Counted from the stretch's first letter, positions 16,391 to 25,403 are shown. The stretch is 64,000 nt of DNA from Jonesia denitrificans DSM 20603 (GCF_000024065.1 NC_013174.1:1240001-1304000), one strand, 5' to 3'. A program made the numbers and translations. Notes: generated by a model not told the origin, from the letters alone.

Positions 16391-17943
16391 CAGCATCATG
16401 GTCACCTATTCGGGTACTGACTATTGCAGGGACTGACCCAACAGGTGGGGCAGGGGTACAAGCAGACATCAAAACGATCACAGCGTGTGGGGGGTATGCC
16501 CTGAGTGTTGTCACCGCGGTGGTTGCCCAAAACACAGTGGGTGTTCGTTGCTTTGAGTCGGTGTCTTCCTCTCTGGTTGCCGACCAGTTGGCGGCAGTGG
16601 CCAGTGACACGGCACCGGCTGCGGTGAAAGTGGGGATGTTGGGGGACCCTGCTGTGAGCCGGGAAGTGTGCGAGTTCGCGCGGCACCTCACCGTTCCTTT
16701 GGTGGTGGATCCTGTCATGGTGGCCACCTCAGGGGATGAGCTTGTGACTGGGGTAGCACGCGAAGCGCTATGGGAGCTGTTGCCGTTAGCGACACTGATC
16801 ACCCCGAACATTCCTGAGTTAGCGGTGTTGTCAGGGATGGCGCATGCGGTTAGTGATGAGGAGTTAGAACATCAGGCGCGGCTGGTGGCGCACAAGTTCG
16901 GGGTCGCTGTGCTTGCGAAAGGGGGGCATCGTGTGGGTGACACCGCCAGTGATGTGTTGATCGGTGCCCCAGGCCCTGGTGGGCAGTGTGAGGCAGTGTG
17001 GGTGCATGCGCAACGGGTGAACACGACGTCCACGCATGGCACAGGGTGTTCGTTGTCGTCGGCGATTGCCACATTGTTAGGGCGTGGATATGACCTGCCG
17101 GAGGCGGTGCGCCGGGCGAAGGTGTGGCTTACCCAGGCGATTCGGGCGGGGGATCGGATGGCAGTGGGGACCGGTCATGGTCCTCTTGATCACATGTGGG
17201 CTGCCCATGATGTGTTTGCTCGGGCGGGGGATCACGGTGATGCCCAGGATGTGGCTTCCCAGTGGTGGGCAGACATCATGGGGATTCGTCATGCCATTGA
17301 TGAACTGGAATTTGTTCAGCGCCTAGGAAATGGAACACTGCCGCCTGAGGTTTTTGGGTGGTATGTGCACCAAGATTCCGCGTATTTGCGGGAGTATTCG
17401 CGGGCGCTTGCGATGGCGTCGACTCTTGCTCCCACCCGTGAGGAGCAGGAGTTGTGGGCGCGCGGGGCGCATAGCGCCATTCATGTGGAAGCGGGAATGC
17501 ATCACACGTGGCTTGCGCATGCGCAGATGGAGCAACCAGTCGTCACCTCGCAGGTGACGCATGGATATGTGAACCATTTTCTGTCGTATGCGGCACGCGG
17601 CGACTATGAAGGGCTTATTGCTGCGTTACTGCCGTGCTATTGGCTGTACCAGGACATTGGTATGCGTTTATATCAGCGGTATTGGACGAGCGAGCACCCG
17701 TACGCGACCTGGCTGGCCACCTACCATGATGAGGACTTTGCGGCTGCCACGGCCGCTGTGATCGATGTGGTGACGACGGCCGCTGCGCGCGCTGATGCGG
17801 GCACCACCCAGCGGATGCGTGATGCGTTTATTGCTTCTGCGTGGTGGGAGCATGACTTTTTTGCGGCCCCGTATCGGCGTGCAGTCCCACGCGGTGACGA
17901 TGATGAGGGCACAGGGGCGCTGTCCTCGGTGGTGTCTTTTTAG
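16387..17943 (+). CDS. thiD: ThiD-TenA fusion: HMP-P kinase plus aminopyrimidine aminohydrolase
   Basis: A 518-residue two-domain protein. Residues 8-270 are ThiD (HMP/HMP-P kinase): IAGTDPTGGAGVQADIKT, VDPVMVATSGDELV and NTTSTHGTGCSLSSAIATLLGRG with the catalytic GTGC cysteine. Residues about 298-500 are TenA (thiaminase II): SAYLREYSRALAMAS, GMHHTWL, and ALLPCYWLYQDIG with the nucleophilic cysteine. TenA salvages hydrolysed base-degraded thiamine to HMP, which ThiD then phosphorylates, so the fusion links consecutive steps. ATGA overlap with thiE. It ends four bases into the converging GNAT gene. Confidence 0.93.
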   Translation: MTASWSPIRVLTIAGTDPTGGAGVQADIKTITACGGYALSVVTAVVAQNTVGVRCFESVSSSLVADQLAAVASDTAPAAVKVGMLGDPAVSREVCEFARHLTVPLVVDPVMVATSGDELVTGVAREALWELLPLATLITPNIPELAVLSGMAHAVSDEELEHQARLVAHKFGVAVLAKGGHRVGDTASDVLIGAPGPGGQCEAVWVHAQRVNTTSTHGTGCSLSSAIATLLGRGYDLPEAVRRAKVWLTQAIRAGDRMAVGTGHGPLDHMWAAHDVFARAGDHGDAQDVASQWWADIMGIRHAIDELEFVQRLGNGTLPPEVFGWYVHQDSAYLREYSRALAMASTLAPTREEQELWARGAHSAIHVEAGMHHTWLAHAQMEQPVVTSQVTHGYVNHFLSYAARGDYEGLIAALLPCYWLYQDIGMRLYQRYWTSEHPYATWLATYHDEDFAAATAAVIDVVTTAAARADAGTTQRMRDAFIASAWWEHDFFAAPYRRAVPRGDDDEGTGALSSVVSF

Positions 17944-18482
17944 AGACCGGGTTCGGTGGTGGGGTGGTATTGCATCACGTGGTCGCAGTGAAGTCCGTGC
18001 CCGACCTGCATTGTTTTGGTGCCTACCGGTGTGAAGCCGCACCGCAGATAAAACTGATGTGCCCGCACGTTGTGTTGATTGACCGCGAGCCACAGACTGT
18101 CAGCGCCGTGACCGCGTGCATTGCTCACGGTAGCGGCCATAAGGCGCTTCGCAGTTCCGGTCCCATGCAGTGATGGTGAAAGGTAGAACTTACTCACATA
18201 CCCTGTTTGGTGCCCTTGAACCCCAAAACTGGGGTCAGGGGCACCGGCGTGTTTCGTCAGGACAAGGGAGTACCCGACAACGCGAATGCCGGCAGCGCAC
18301 ACCACAATGTGGGCGTCGTCCCTGGTCAGATAGTCAGTGAAAGAGGGAGTCCCTAATTGGTCAGCAATGAACGCGTCAATATCTGCCCGTGGGGTTCCTG
18401 GTGGACACGCTAACGGGAACGTGGCGGCAGCAACCTCGACAAGACGTGCGCAGTCGCTGAGGTGGGCACGACGAATGATCAC
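17940..18482 (-). CDS. GNAT-family N-acetyltransferase
   Basis: A 180-residue acetyltransferase with the acetyl-CoA loop (GYVSKFYLSPSLHGTGTAKRLMAATVSNARGHG; Q/RxxGxG/A is read as LHGTGTA) and the C-terminal LWLAVNQHNVRAHQFYLRCGFTPVGTKTMQVG typical of RimI/PhiNT-like GNATs. The substrate is not predictable. GTG 18482 is preferred over GTG 18488 because AGGG lies seven bases before it. It converges on and slightly overlaps the thi operon and is divergent from the mutasome, with the LexA box between them. Confidence 0.82.
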   Translation of the reverse strand: MIIRRAHLSDCARLVEVAAATFPLACPPGTPRADIDAFIADQLGTPSFTDYLTRDDAHIVVCAAGIRVVGYSLVLTKHAGAPDPSFGVQGHQTGYVSKFYLSPSLHGTGTAKRLMAATVSNARGHGADSLWLAVNQHNVRAHQFYLRCGFTPVGTKTMQVGHGLHCDHVMQYHPTTEPGL

Positions 18483-18593
18483 GACCACACCCTACACCCC
18501 GATACTTGTGCGTCACGGACAGTCCGCTGCACATCAGGCCTGTGAACAGCATGTGTGCATTGCTGGTCTGACGGCGGTATCCTCAAACCATAT

Positions 18594-18609
18594 TCGAACA
18601 CACGTTCGA
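18594..18609. promoter_or_regulatory. LexA (SOS) box controlling the mutasome
   Basis: TCGAACACACGTTCGA matches the actinobacterial SOS consensus TCGAAC-N4-GTTCGA with no mismatch. The dyad extends outward to 12-base arms (18588-18599 and 18604-18615), so the site is an unusually long perfect palindrome. It lies 60 bases before the imuA' start, the expected place for repression until DNA damage. Confidence 0.92.
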
Positions 18610-18669
18610 ATATGGTGGTAGGTTCTTAACCCTCACCACCCCCACAGCGACACCGGTGAGGAGGACCCC

Positions 18670-19398
18670 ATGAGCGCGACAGCCCGGCTTGCCCTTGCCC
18701 GCACGATCTTACGCACCGCCGAAACCCGCCATGGGATCACCACACACACCCCCCAACCTCTTGCCCCCGACCCGCACTACGCCCTCATCGATGCCTTCCA
18801 CCCGCTCGTGGGCACCCACCTTCACCCAGGCGCAATCCACCGCGTCACAGGAGCCGCGAGCATCACCCTGGCGCTCCTGATTGCGGCGAGCCACAACAAC
18901 GCGCGCATCGCCATCATTGGAGCCTCCCACCTCAGCATGGTGGCCGCCCACGACCTGGGGGTTGCCACCCACAATCTCATCATTGTGACTCAACCAGCCC
19001 GGCACACTCCCACCATTGCAGCAGCCTGCATTGACAGTGCCCACATCACAATCCTTGGCCCTCAGGCGGTTCTTTCCCCATCAGAGCACCGCGCACTCAC
19101 CGCCCGACTACGCGAACGCGGTCATGTCCTTGTGACCACCAACCCCCACGCTCACGCCCCCATCATCATGAAGGCGCGCGCACCCACATGGCGCGGCCCA
19201 GAACAAGGGCGCTACCACCTCACCGACGCGAGCTGGTACGTCCATGCCGCCACCAGAACAACAGAACACACAGCCGTCCTTCACCTCGCTCACGGACGCT
19301 TCACCACCACCCCCACCCCAGCTGCACGAAACACCCCACCCCATGTCATCAACCACCCCCACCTCACCCTCGCGCACTCTGGCACTATGGGTGCCTGA
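18670..19398 (+). CDS. ImuA'-like mutasome accessory protein
   Basis: A 242-residue divergent RecA-like protein at the head of a three-gene SOS mutagenesis cassette. Its RecA-fold core is visible in HPGAIHRVTGAASITLALLIAAS and ARIAIIGASHLSMVAAHDLG, but the P-loop lysine seems absent, as expected for ImuA' proteins, which work as scaffolds for ImuB and DnaE2 rather than ATP-driven recombinases. ATG 18670 has a strong GAGGAGGA upstream. The LexA box controls it. Identification rests mainly on context, size and weak fold resemblance. Confidence 0.8.
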   Translation: MSATARLALARTILRTAETRHGITTHTPQPLAPDPHYALIDAFHPLVGTHLHPGAIHRVTGAASITLALLIAASHNNARIAIIGASHLSMVAAHDLGVATHNLIIVTQPARHTPTIAAACIDSAHITILGPQAVLSPSEHRALTARLRERGHVLVTTNPHAHAPIIMKARAPTWRGPEQGRYHLTDASWYVHAATRTTEHTAVLHLAHGRFTTTPTPAARNTPPHVINHPHLTLAHSGTMGA

Positions 19399-21040
19399 CT
19401 GGCCTGTCATCGTTGCGCTCGCCCTTGCCCACCTGCCACCCCACACACCAGCGATCACCGTGTCCGGCACTCGTATCACTGCCGCCTCTGCCTTCGCCCG
19501 CGCAGCGGGTGTGCGCACCACCATGGCTCTGCGTCACGCCCAAGAAACTCTGCCCACCCTCACCTGCCTCCCCACACCACCCACCGACATCCTTGCCCGC
19601 GAACACGAACGCATCGCCCAGGTCCTTGACTCTTTCCTTGCCCACCTGACCGTGCTGCGCCCCGGCCTCACTCTTGCCCCCATTGACGGTGCGCTACGCC
19701 ACTACCCTGACCCGCCAACCTTCCTCGCTGCCGTCACTGATGCGATCACTGACACCACCGGGATAGACCCCTGGGCGGGCATCGCTAACGGCACCCTGCC
19801 CGCTATCCTCGCCGCTCGGCGCGGGCGCATCCTCACCCCCGATGAATCTTTGCCCTTTATCCAGACCCACCCCTTACACACCCTGCGTTACACCACCACT
19901 GCCCCCACCCCCGACCCTGAACTCACTGACCTGCTCGCGTTGTGGGCAAAACTTGGTCTGCACACCTACGCAGACCTCGCCTCGTTGCCACCCACCGATA
20001 TAGCCACCCGATTTGGTGCACGCGGCATGTGGGCATACCACATCGCCATCGGACGGGAAGAACCACTGGTCAGCCAGGACCGTAACGAACCAGATATCAC
20101 GGTCTCCTCCACATTTGACGAACCCCTCCACCGGGCAGATACCGCCGCGTTCTACGCCAAACAGTTGGCCAGCCAGTTACGGGAACAACTCGTGAAACAA
20201 GGATTGAGCGCCTACGAACTCCGGGTATCTGCCCGCACAAATGAACGGATACTGACCCGCACCTGGCGTGCAGACCCCACCATGGTGGGAGCACTGAGCG
20301 AACACGCCATCACACAACGGGTGCGCTGGCAGTGCGATGGGTGGCTCAGCGCATCGGCGATCTGCCCGCATACCCCAAAGGTGGGACCGCTTGACATGGT
20401 GGAACTCACCGCAGTTCGAGTGATCCCCGCCGGACACCACCACCCCACACTCTGGGGGGCAGACAACACAGACAACGACCACACCCGGCGCCTCGTGGAA
20501 CGCCTCAGTTCCCTGGTTGGACCTGATGGTGTTGTTGTCCCTCGCATCACAGGAGGACGAACCCCCGCCGACCGAGTGACCTACGTTCCCTGGGATCAGG
20601 AGGTCACAACAACCCATGGCGGTGCGCCACACACCCACGTGAGCGCGCTCGCAGGTGTTGAGGAGTTGCCGTGGCCAGGGCGTCTTCCTGCTCCTGCCCC
20701 GTCAGTGACGGGGGAGCCGGTGAAGGTGTGGGTGCGTGACCCGGCAGGACGTGAGGTGAGAGTAGATGATCTCGGGGCATTGGTGTCTCCGCCCTACCGG
20801 TGGTGCACTGCAGGTGTTCCTCTTCCAGGCACTGAACACGTCAGTGGGGGAGTGGGGGATCATACGGTCACTCAGTGGTCAGGTCCATGGGTGCTTTCTC
20901 CTGCCTGGTGGGCCATGTCATCGTCCTTTGATTCGCCAGGGGAGTCGCAGGCTTACCTGCAGTTAATGAGTGATTCTCATCCGCCCATTATGGTGGTTCT
21001 CCGCGGGCGCACCTGGTGGTGGGAGGGGACTTATGAGTAG
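19343..21040 (+). CDS. imuB: ImuB, Y-family polymerase-like mutasome protein
   Basis: A 565-residue DinB/UmuC-fold protein. It starts TLALWVPDWPVIVALALAHL where active Y-family polymerases have a DxDxFFAxxE motif, so the first catalytic acidic residue is lacking; ImuB proteins are catalytically inactive hubs binding the beta clamp, ImuA' and DnaE2. Little-finger and C-terminal regions follow (VRWQCDGWLS, LDMVELTAVRVIPAGHH). ATG 19343 lies inside imuA' and overlaps it by 56 bases; no better start exists because the family motif begins within the overlap. Codon use changes abruptly at 20645. Confidence 0.9.
   Translation: MSSTTPTSPSRTLALWVPDWPVIVALALAHLPPHTPAITVSGTRITAASAFARAAGVRTTMALRHAQETLPTLTCLPTPPTDILAREHERIAQVLDSFLAHLTVLRPGLTLAPIDGALRHYPDPPTFLAAVTDAITDTTGIDPWAGIANGTLPAILAARRGRILTPDESLPFIQTHPLHTLRYTTTAPTPDPELTDLLALWAKLGLHTYADLASLPPTDIATRFGARGMWAYHIAIGREEPLVSQDRNEPDITVSSTFDEPLHRADTAAFYAKQLASQLREQLVKQGLSAYELRVSARTNERILTRTWRADPTMVGALSEHAITQRVRWQCDGWLSASAICPHTPKVGPLDMVELTAVRVIPAGHHHPTLWGADNTDNDHTRRLVERLSSLVGPDGVVVPRITGGRTPADRVTYVPWDQEVTTTHGGAPHTHVSALAGVEELPWPGRLPAPAPSVTGEPVKVWVRDPAGREVRVDDLGALVSPPYRWCTAGVPLPGTEHVSGGVGDHTVTQWSGPWVLSPAWWAMSSSFDSPGESQAYLQLMSDSHPPIMVVLRGRTWWWEGTYE
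20645..20655 (+). other. GCGCTCGCRGG motif at a composition break (imuB)
   Basis: GCGCTCGCAGG lies in codons 435-438 of imuB (read A-L-A-G). Upstream to about 18.65 kb the plus strand uses mostly C or A at third positions; just downstream G and T dominate (for example GGTGTTGAGGAGTTGCCGTG). The function is unknown; see findings. Confidence 0.5.
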
Positions 21041-24000
21041 TCCTCGGTACGCGGAGTTACATGCTCATTCCACCTACAGTTTCCTTGATGGGGCCTCAAG
21101 CCCGGCCGAGTTTGTTGCTGAAGCTGAACGGTTAGGGTTATCGGCGTTGGCGTTGACGGAACACAACGGGTTGTACAGTGCGGTGCAGGTAGCAACTGCA
21201 GCGAAAGACACGGGTGTGCGCACTGTTTTTGGCGCGGAGGTGAGTGTCACGCCAGCTGATGCGCCTGAACCCGTTGCTGGGCATCGTGACCCGCAAGCGG
21301 ACCATCTGGTGGTGTTGGCTCGCGACCCGCGCGGGTATCGGGCGTTATCGCATGCATTGTCTTTGGCGCACTTGGCAGGTGGCGCCAAAGGGCGCACCCA
21401 CCACACATACACGTCATTGGCTGATCAGGGTGATGACCAGTGGGTGATTCTCGCAGGGTGTCGAAAGAGCCCGATTCTTCGCGCGCTACAGCGTCAGGGA
21501 CATGACGCAGCGTTAGAGGTGGCCCATGACCTCGCGCAGAGGTTTGGGCGACAAAACCTGGTCATTGATTGGGTGCGGCGGGGGACCGCCTACGACGATG
21601 CGTTAGGCGATGCGGTAGAGCGTGTAGCCCAAGAGGCGAAGATCGCGCTGATTGCCTCCACCAACGCCCACTATGCGCACCCTCGTGACCACCGGCGTGC
21701 TGAGGTGCTGTCAGCATTGGGTGCAGGAAGAACCCTGGCAGACAACGACCCATGGCGGTTAGCTTCACCCACCGCACACCTACGGTCAGCACGTGACATG
21801 GTGCGCCTGCACGCTAGGCGCCCCCACAGTGTTGATGCCGCTGCCCGTCTTGCTGATGAGCTCGCGTTTGACTTCGATGTGGTTGCCCCACGGTTACCGC
21901 CCTACCCGGTTCCCGCCGGACACGACGAATCCACGTGGTTGCGTCACCTGACTGATAACAAAGCCCGCCGTGTGTATGGCACCAGGGACACCAACCATGC
22001 TGCGTGGCAGCACATTGACCATGAACTTTCCATCATCACGAGTTTAGGATTCGCCGGGTACTTCCTCATCGTTCACGACATCATGGAGTTTTGTTCCACC
22101 CACAACATTCTTGCCCAAGGGCGAGGATCAGCGGCGAACTCCGCTGTCTGCTACGCACTGGGCATCACCGCTGTGGACGCTGTCCGCCACGGGTTACTGT
22201 TTGAACGGTTCCTTGCCCCAGAACGTGATGGACCACCAGACATCGACATTGACATCGAATCGGGTCGCCGCGAAGAAGTCATCCAACACGTGTACACCCG
22301 GTACGGTCGCCATCATGCGGCCCAGGTCGCCACAGTCATCACCTACCGTCCCCGTCTCGCTGTGCGTGACGCAGCCCGAGTGTTGGGGTACCCCATCGGG
22401 CAAGTCAACGCATGGAGCAAAACCATTGATCGTTCCTTTCGCCCCGACACACCCCCAGGAACCCCAACCACACCAGATCACACCTCAGACCTGCCCGCCC
22501 CCACCACACAGCCACCCACCCCTCATGATGGACGCGCCGACCTCCCACCTGCCGTGCGTGACACCGCATCGCTTCTTCACAACCTTCCCAGACATTTAGG
22601 TATCCATTCCGGAGGAATGGTCCTGTGTGATCGCCCCGTCACCCACGTGTGTCCCGTGGAATGGGGGACAACCCCCGGTCGAACCGTCCTGCAATGGGAC
22701 AAAGAAGACTGCGCGGATGCAGGACTCGTCAAATTCGACCTCCTCGGCTTGGGGATGCTCACCGCACTGCGCATCGCTTTTGACCATGTTGCAGCCACCA
22801 CCAACACCGCACTGGGCCTATACACCCTGCCCCCAGAAGATCCCGGCGTATACGAACTCCTCCAAGCAGCCGACACTGTCGGTGTATTCCAAGTCGAATC
22901 CCGCGCCCAAATCTCCACCCTGCCCCGACTCAAACCCACCTGCTTCTACGACATCGTCATTGAAGTCGCCCTCATCCGCCCCGGCCCCATCCAAGGCGGC
23001 TCCGTCCACCCCTACCTCCGTCGCCGCCAAGGACGCGAACCAGTGACCTACCCCCACCCCCTGCTCAAACCCGCCCTGGAAAAAACCCTCGGCATCCCCT
23101 TATTCCAAGAACAACTCATGCAGATCGCCATTGACGCCGCCGGGTTCACCCCCGCAGAATCTGACCAACTACGACGCGCCATGGGATCCAAACGCTCCAC
23201 CGCCCGCATGGAAGCGCTGCGTACCCGCCTCCTTGACGGCATGGCCCAACGCGGGATCCCCCCACACGCCAGCACAGAAATCTACGAACGCCTCAAAGCC
23301 TTCGCCGACTTCGGATTCCCCGAATCCCACGCCTTCTCCTTCGCACACATCGTCTACGCCAGCGCTTACCTCAAACGCCACCACCCCGCAGCCTTCTACA
23401 GTGCACTCCTTGCCGCACAACCCATGGGTTTCTACAGCCCACAATCCCTCATGAACGACGCCCGGCGCCACGGCCTGACCATCCACCGCCCCTGCATCGC
23501 CACATCCACCATCACCGCCCATCCCACCCCCAACACCCCCCAACCACACCCACCACAACACAACCCCCACACATTCCACACACCCGCCTCAGCACGCTAC
23601 GTGCCCCTGCCCACCACCCACGCCATCCAACTCGGACTGACCGACATCCACACCATCACACCCACCATCGCACAACGCATCATCACCGCCCGCACCACCA
23701 CCGCTTTCACCGACATCAACGACCTTGCCTACCGTGCCGAACTCACCACCACTCAACTCGAAGCCCTCGCCGCCGCGGGAGCCCTACGCACCCTGGGAAT
23801 CACACCCAGACAAGGCATCTGGGCTGCCGCAACTGCCAGCAAAAATACCCCCCACACCCTGCCCGGCCTCACCCCCCACCACATACCAGCCCTGCCCCCC
23901 ATGACCGCCCACGACACCGCCCACGCCGACTACTGGTCCACCCGCATCACCCCCAACACCTACCCCACCCAACTCATCCGCCCCCACCTCACCGCACAAG

Positions 24001-24314
24001 GCATCCTCACCGCCCATCAAGTCAACACCCACGAACCCAACAGACGCGTCACCACCGCTGGCATCGTCACTCACCGCCAACGCCCCCCAACAGCCCACGG
24101 CATCACCTTCCTCTCCCTTGAAGACGAAACCGGCATCATCAACGTCATCTGCCCCATCACCATCTGGAACAGACACCGCACCACCGTACGCACTGCCCAA
24201 GCCCTCATTGTTCGCGGTAGAGTAGAGCACGCAGATGGGGCAACCAATCTCCTCGCAGAACACATCTCACCCCTCAACCTAGGAGTGGCCAGCACCTCAC
24301 GAGACTTCCGCTGA
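21033..24314 (+). CDS. dnaE2: Error-prone DNA polymerase DnaE2 (ImuC)
   Basis: A 1093-residue C-family polymerase performing translesion synthesis with ImuA'/ImuB. A PHP domain opens the protein (YAELHAHSTYSFLDGASSP, LALTEHNGLY); the polymerase core has FLIVHDIMEFC, QGRGSAANSAVCYALGIT and PDIDIDIESGRREEVIQ with the catalytic aspartates, then LFQEQLMQIAIDAAGF and an HhH/OB region (LEDETGIINVI). ATG 21033 overlaps the imuB stop and follows GGGAGGGG; upstream in-frame sequence is imuB. The short C-terminus lacking tau-binding segments separates it from replicative DnaE1. Codon use grades from mixed at the 5' end to extreme C/A at the 3' end. Confidence 0.95.
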   Translation: MSSPRYAELHAHSTYSFLDGASSPAEFVAEAERLGLSALALTEHNGLYSAVQVATAAKDTGVRTVFGAEVSVTPADAPEPVAGHRDPQADHLVVLARDPRGYRALSHALSLAHLAGGAKGRTHHTYTSLADQGDDQWVILAGCRKSPILRALQRQGHDAALEVAHDLAQRFGRQNLVIDWVRRGTAYDDALGDAVERVAQEAKIALIASTNAHYAHPRDHRRAEVLSALGAGRTLADNDPWRLASPTAHLRSARDMVRLHARRPHSVDAAARLADELAFDFDVVAPRLPPYPVPAGHDESTWLRHLTDNKARRVYGTRDTNHAAWQHIDHELSIITSLGFAGYFLIVHDIMEFCSTHNILAQGRGSAANSAVCYALGITAVDAVRHGLLFERFLAPERDGPPDIDIDIESGRREEVIQHVYTRYGRHHAAQVATVITYRPRLAVRDAARVLGYPIGQVNAWSKTIDRSFRPDTPPGTPTTPDHTSDLPAPTTQPPTPHDGRADLPPAVRDTASLLHNLPRHLGIHSGGMVLCDRPVTHVCPVEWGTTPGRTVLQWDKEDCADAGLVKFDLLGLGMLTALRIAFDHVAATTNTALGLYTLPPEDPGVYELLQAADTVGVFQVESRAQISTLPRLKPTCFYDIVIEVALIRPGPIQGGSVHPYLRRRQGREPVTYPHPLLKPALEKTLGIPLFQEQLMQIAIDAAGFTPAESDQLRRAMGSKRSTARMEALRTRLLDGMAQRGIPPHASTEIYERLKAFADFGFPESHAFSFAHIVYASAYLKRHHPAAFYSALLAAQPMGFYSPQSLMNDARRHGLTIHRPCIATSTITAHPTPNTPQPHPPQHNPHTFHTPASARYVPLPTTHAIQLGLTDIHTITPTIAQRIITARTTTAFTDINDLAYRAELTTTQLEALAAAGALRTLGITPRQGIWAAATASKNTPHTLPGLTPHHIPALPPMTAHDTAHADYWSTRITPNTYPTQLIRPHLTAQGILTAHQVNTHEPNRRVTTAGIVTHRQRPPTAHGITFLSLEDETGIINVICPITIWNRHRTTVRTAQALIVRGRVEHADGATNLLAEHISPLNLGVASTSRDFR

Positions 24315-24344
24315 CCCCCACCCGCCCACCAACAGTCTGGACAG

Positions 24345-25403
24345 ATGCCCGTGCTCGGACCCGTAGCGGCCTACCTGCCCACGCCGCGCAACCCCCAAGG
24401 ACGACTCAACGTTGACGTCCTCCAACGCCTCACCACCCGCGCCACCCGCCACGGCGCCCACTCCATCGCGGTCCTCGGCTCCGTGGGAGGCGCCCCCTAC
24501 ATGCCCCGAGCCATGCGCAAAAAAACCATCCAAGCCGCAGCTGAGGTCACCACAGACACCAACACCCCACTCATCGCAGGCATCGGCGCACTGAACACCG
24601 CCGAAGTCCTCGCCAACCTCGAAGACGCCTACCACGCAGGAGCCACCGCAGCCCTCCTGCAACCCATGGCCTACCACCCACTCCTCGACACCGAAATCCA
24701 CACCCTGTACGCCACCATCACCGACATCACCCCCATCCCCATCTGGATTTACAACAACCCACGCACCACCCAACACCACTTCAGCGCCCTGCAACTGGCC
24801 GACCTCGCTCACCTTCCCAACATCGGCGGATTCAAAGACCGCGCAGCCAACCCCAGCGACATCACCCACCGCATCAACCTCATCACCCGCCACACCACCC
24901 ACACCACCCTCGACTTTGGTTTCTCCGGTGAAGACAAAGGCGCCGACATCCTCCTCAACAACGCCCACACCTGGCATTCCGCGCTCGCGGGGATCATGCC
25001 TGAGCTCACTCATGAGATTGCGGGCGCAGCGATGGCAGGCCGGGACGATGAGAGCGCTGCAGAGTATGCCCGGTCGTTGCAGAAGGCGTTAACCCCACTG
25101 ACCGTCATTTTTGGTCAGTATGGTGGGATCCGTACTGTGCATGCGATCGCGGAACACCGGGGCATGGATTTGGGGGAGTTACCCTCACCGCTTGGGCCCA
25201 TGCCAAGTGCAGCCCAAGGGCTGTTGTCGGTGGCGCTGCGGTCCTTAGAAAGAGCCCACGAGTCGTTGACGTTACGCGCGCAAACAGCAGAGACCAACGC
25301 TGTTCCGCGTGAAGGGGGACGACGCGCGGGACGAAACGTGAACACGGCCAAGGAGCCTACGCGCGCTTCGACAAGCGAATATGTTCCGCGCCGGGCCCGG
25401 TAA
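24345..25403 (+). CDS. DapA-superfamily (dihydrodipicolinate synthase-like) aldolase, substrate unknown
   Basis: A 352-residue TIM-barrel protein of the DHDPS/NAL family. The Schiff-base lysine is in IGGFKDRA and the conserved tyrosine in PIWIYNNPRTT. The substrate-binding GTTGE of true DapA is replaced by LGSVGGAPY, so dihydrodipicolinate synthesis is unlikely. The last 50 residues are a basic, low-complexity tail (EGGRRAGRNVNTAKEPTRAS) unusual for the family. It follows dnaE2 by 30 bases but its role is probably unrelated. Codon use breaks sharply at codon 213. Confidence 0.82.
   Translation: MPVLGPVAAYLPTPRNPQGRLNVDVLQRLTTRATRHGAHSIAVLGSVGGAPYMPRAMRKKTIQAAAEVTTDTNTPLIAGIGALNTAEVLANLEDAYHAGATAALLQPMAYHPLLDTEIHTLYATITDITPIPIWIYNNPRTTQHHFSALQLADLAHLPNIGGFKDRAANPSDITHRINLITRHTTHTTLDFGFSGEDKGADILLNNAHTWHSALAGIMPELTHEIAGAAMAGRDDESAAEYARSLQKALTPLTVIFGQYGGIRTVHAIAEHRGMDLGELPSPLGPMPSAAQGLLSVALRSLERAHESLTLRAQTAETNAVPREGGRRAGRNVNTAKEPTRASTSEYVPRRAR
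24981..24991 (+). other. GCGCTCGCRGG motif at a composition break (dapA-like gene)
   Basis: GCGCTCGCGGG covers codons 213-216 (A-L-A-G). The preceding kilobases are almost free of third-position G and T, while the next 30 codons are full of them (CCTGAGCTCACTCATGAGAT). It is the sharpest of the five breaks. Confidence 0.5.

Noticed and set aside
19244-19342. An upstream start for imuB adding 33 residues
   Set aside because: The extra residues are Pro-rich, lie inside imuA' and do not resemble the ImuB N-terminus. ATG 19343 is closer to the family start.
22400-24981. Horizontal transfer as the reason for the C/A-rich codon tracts
   Set aside because: The tracts cross gene borders of core genes in standard actinobacterial order, grade smoothly at one end, stop inside genes at the other, and reverse strand with the motif at 61 kb. 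A foreign insert would not do this.
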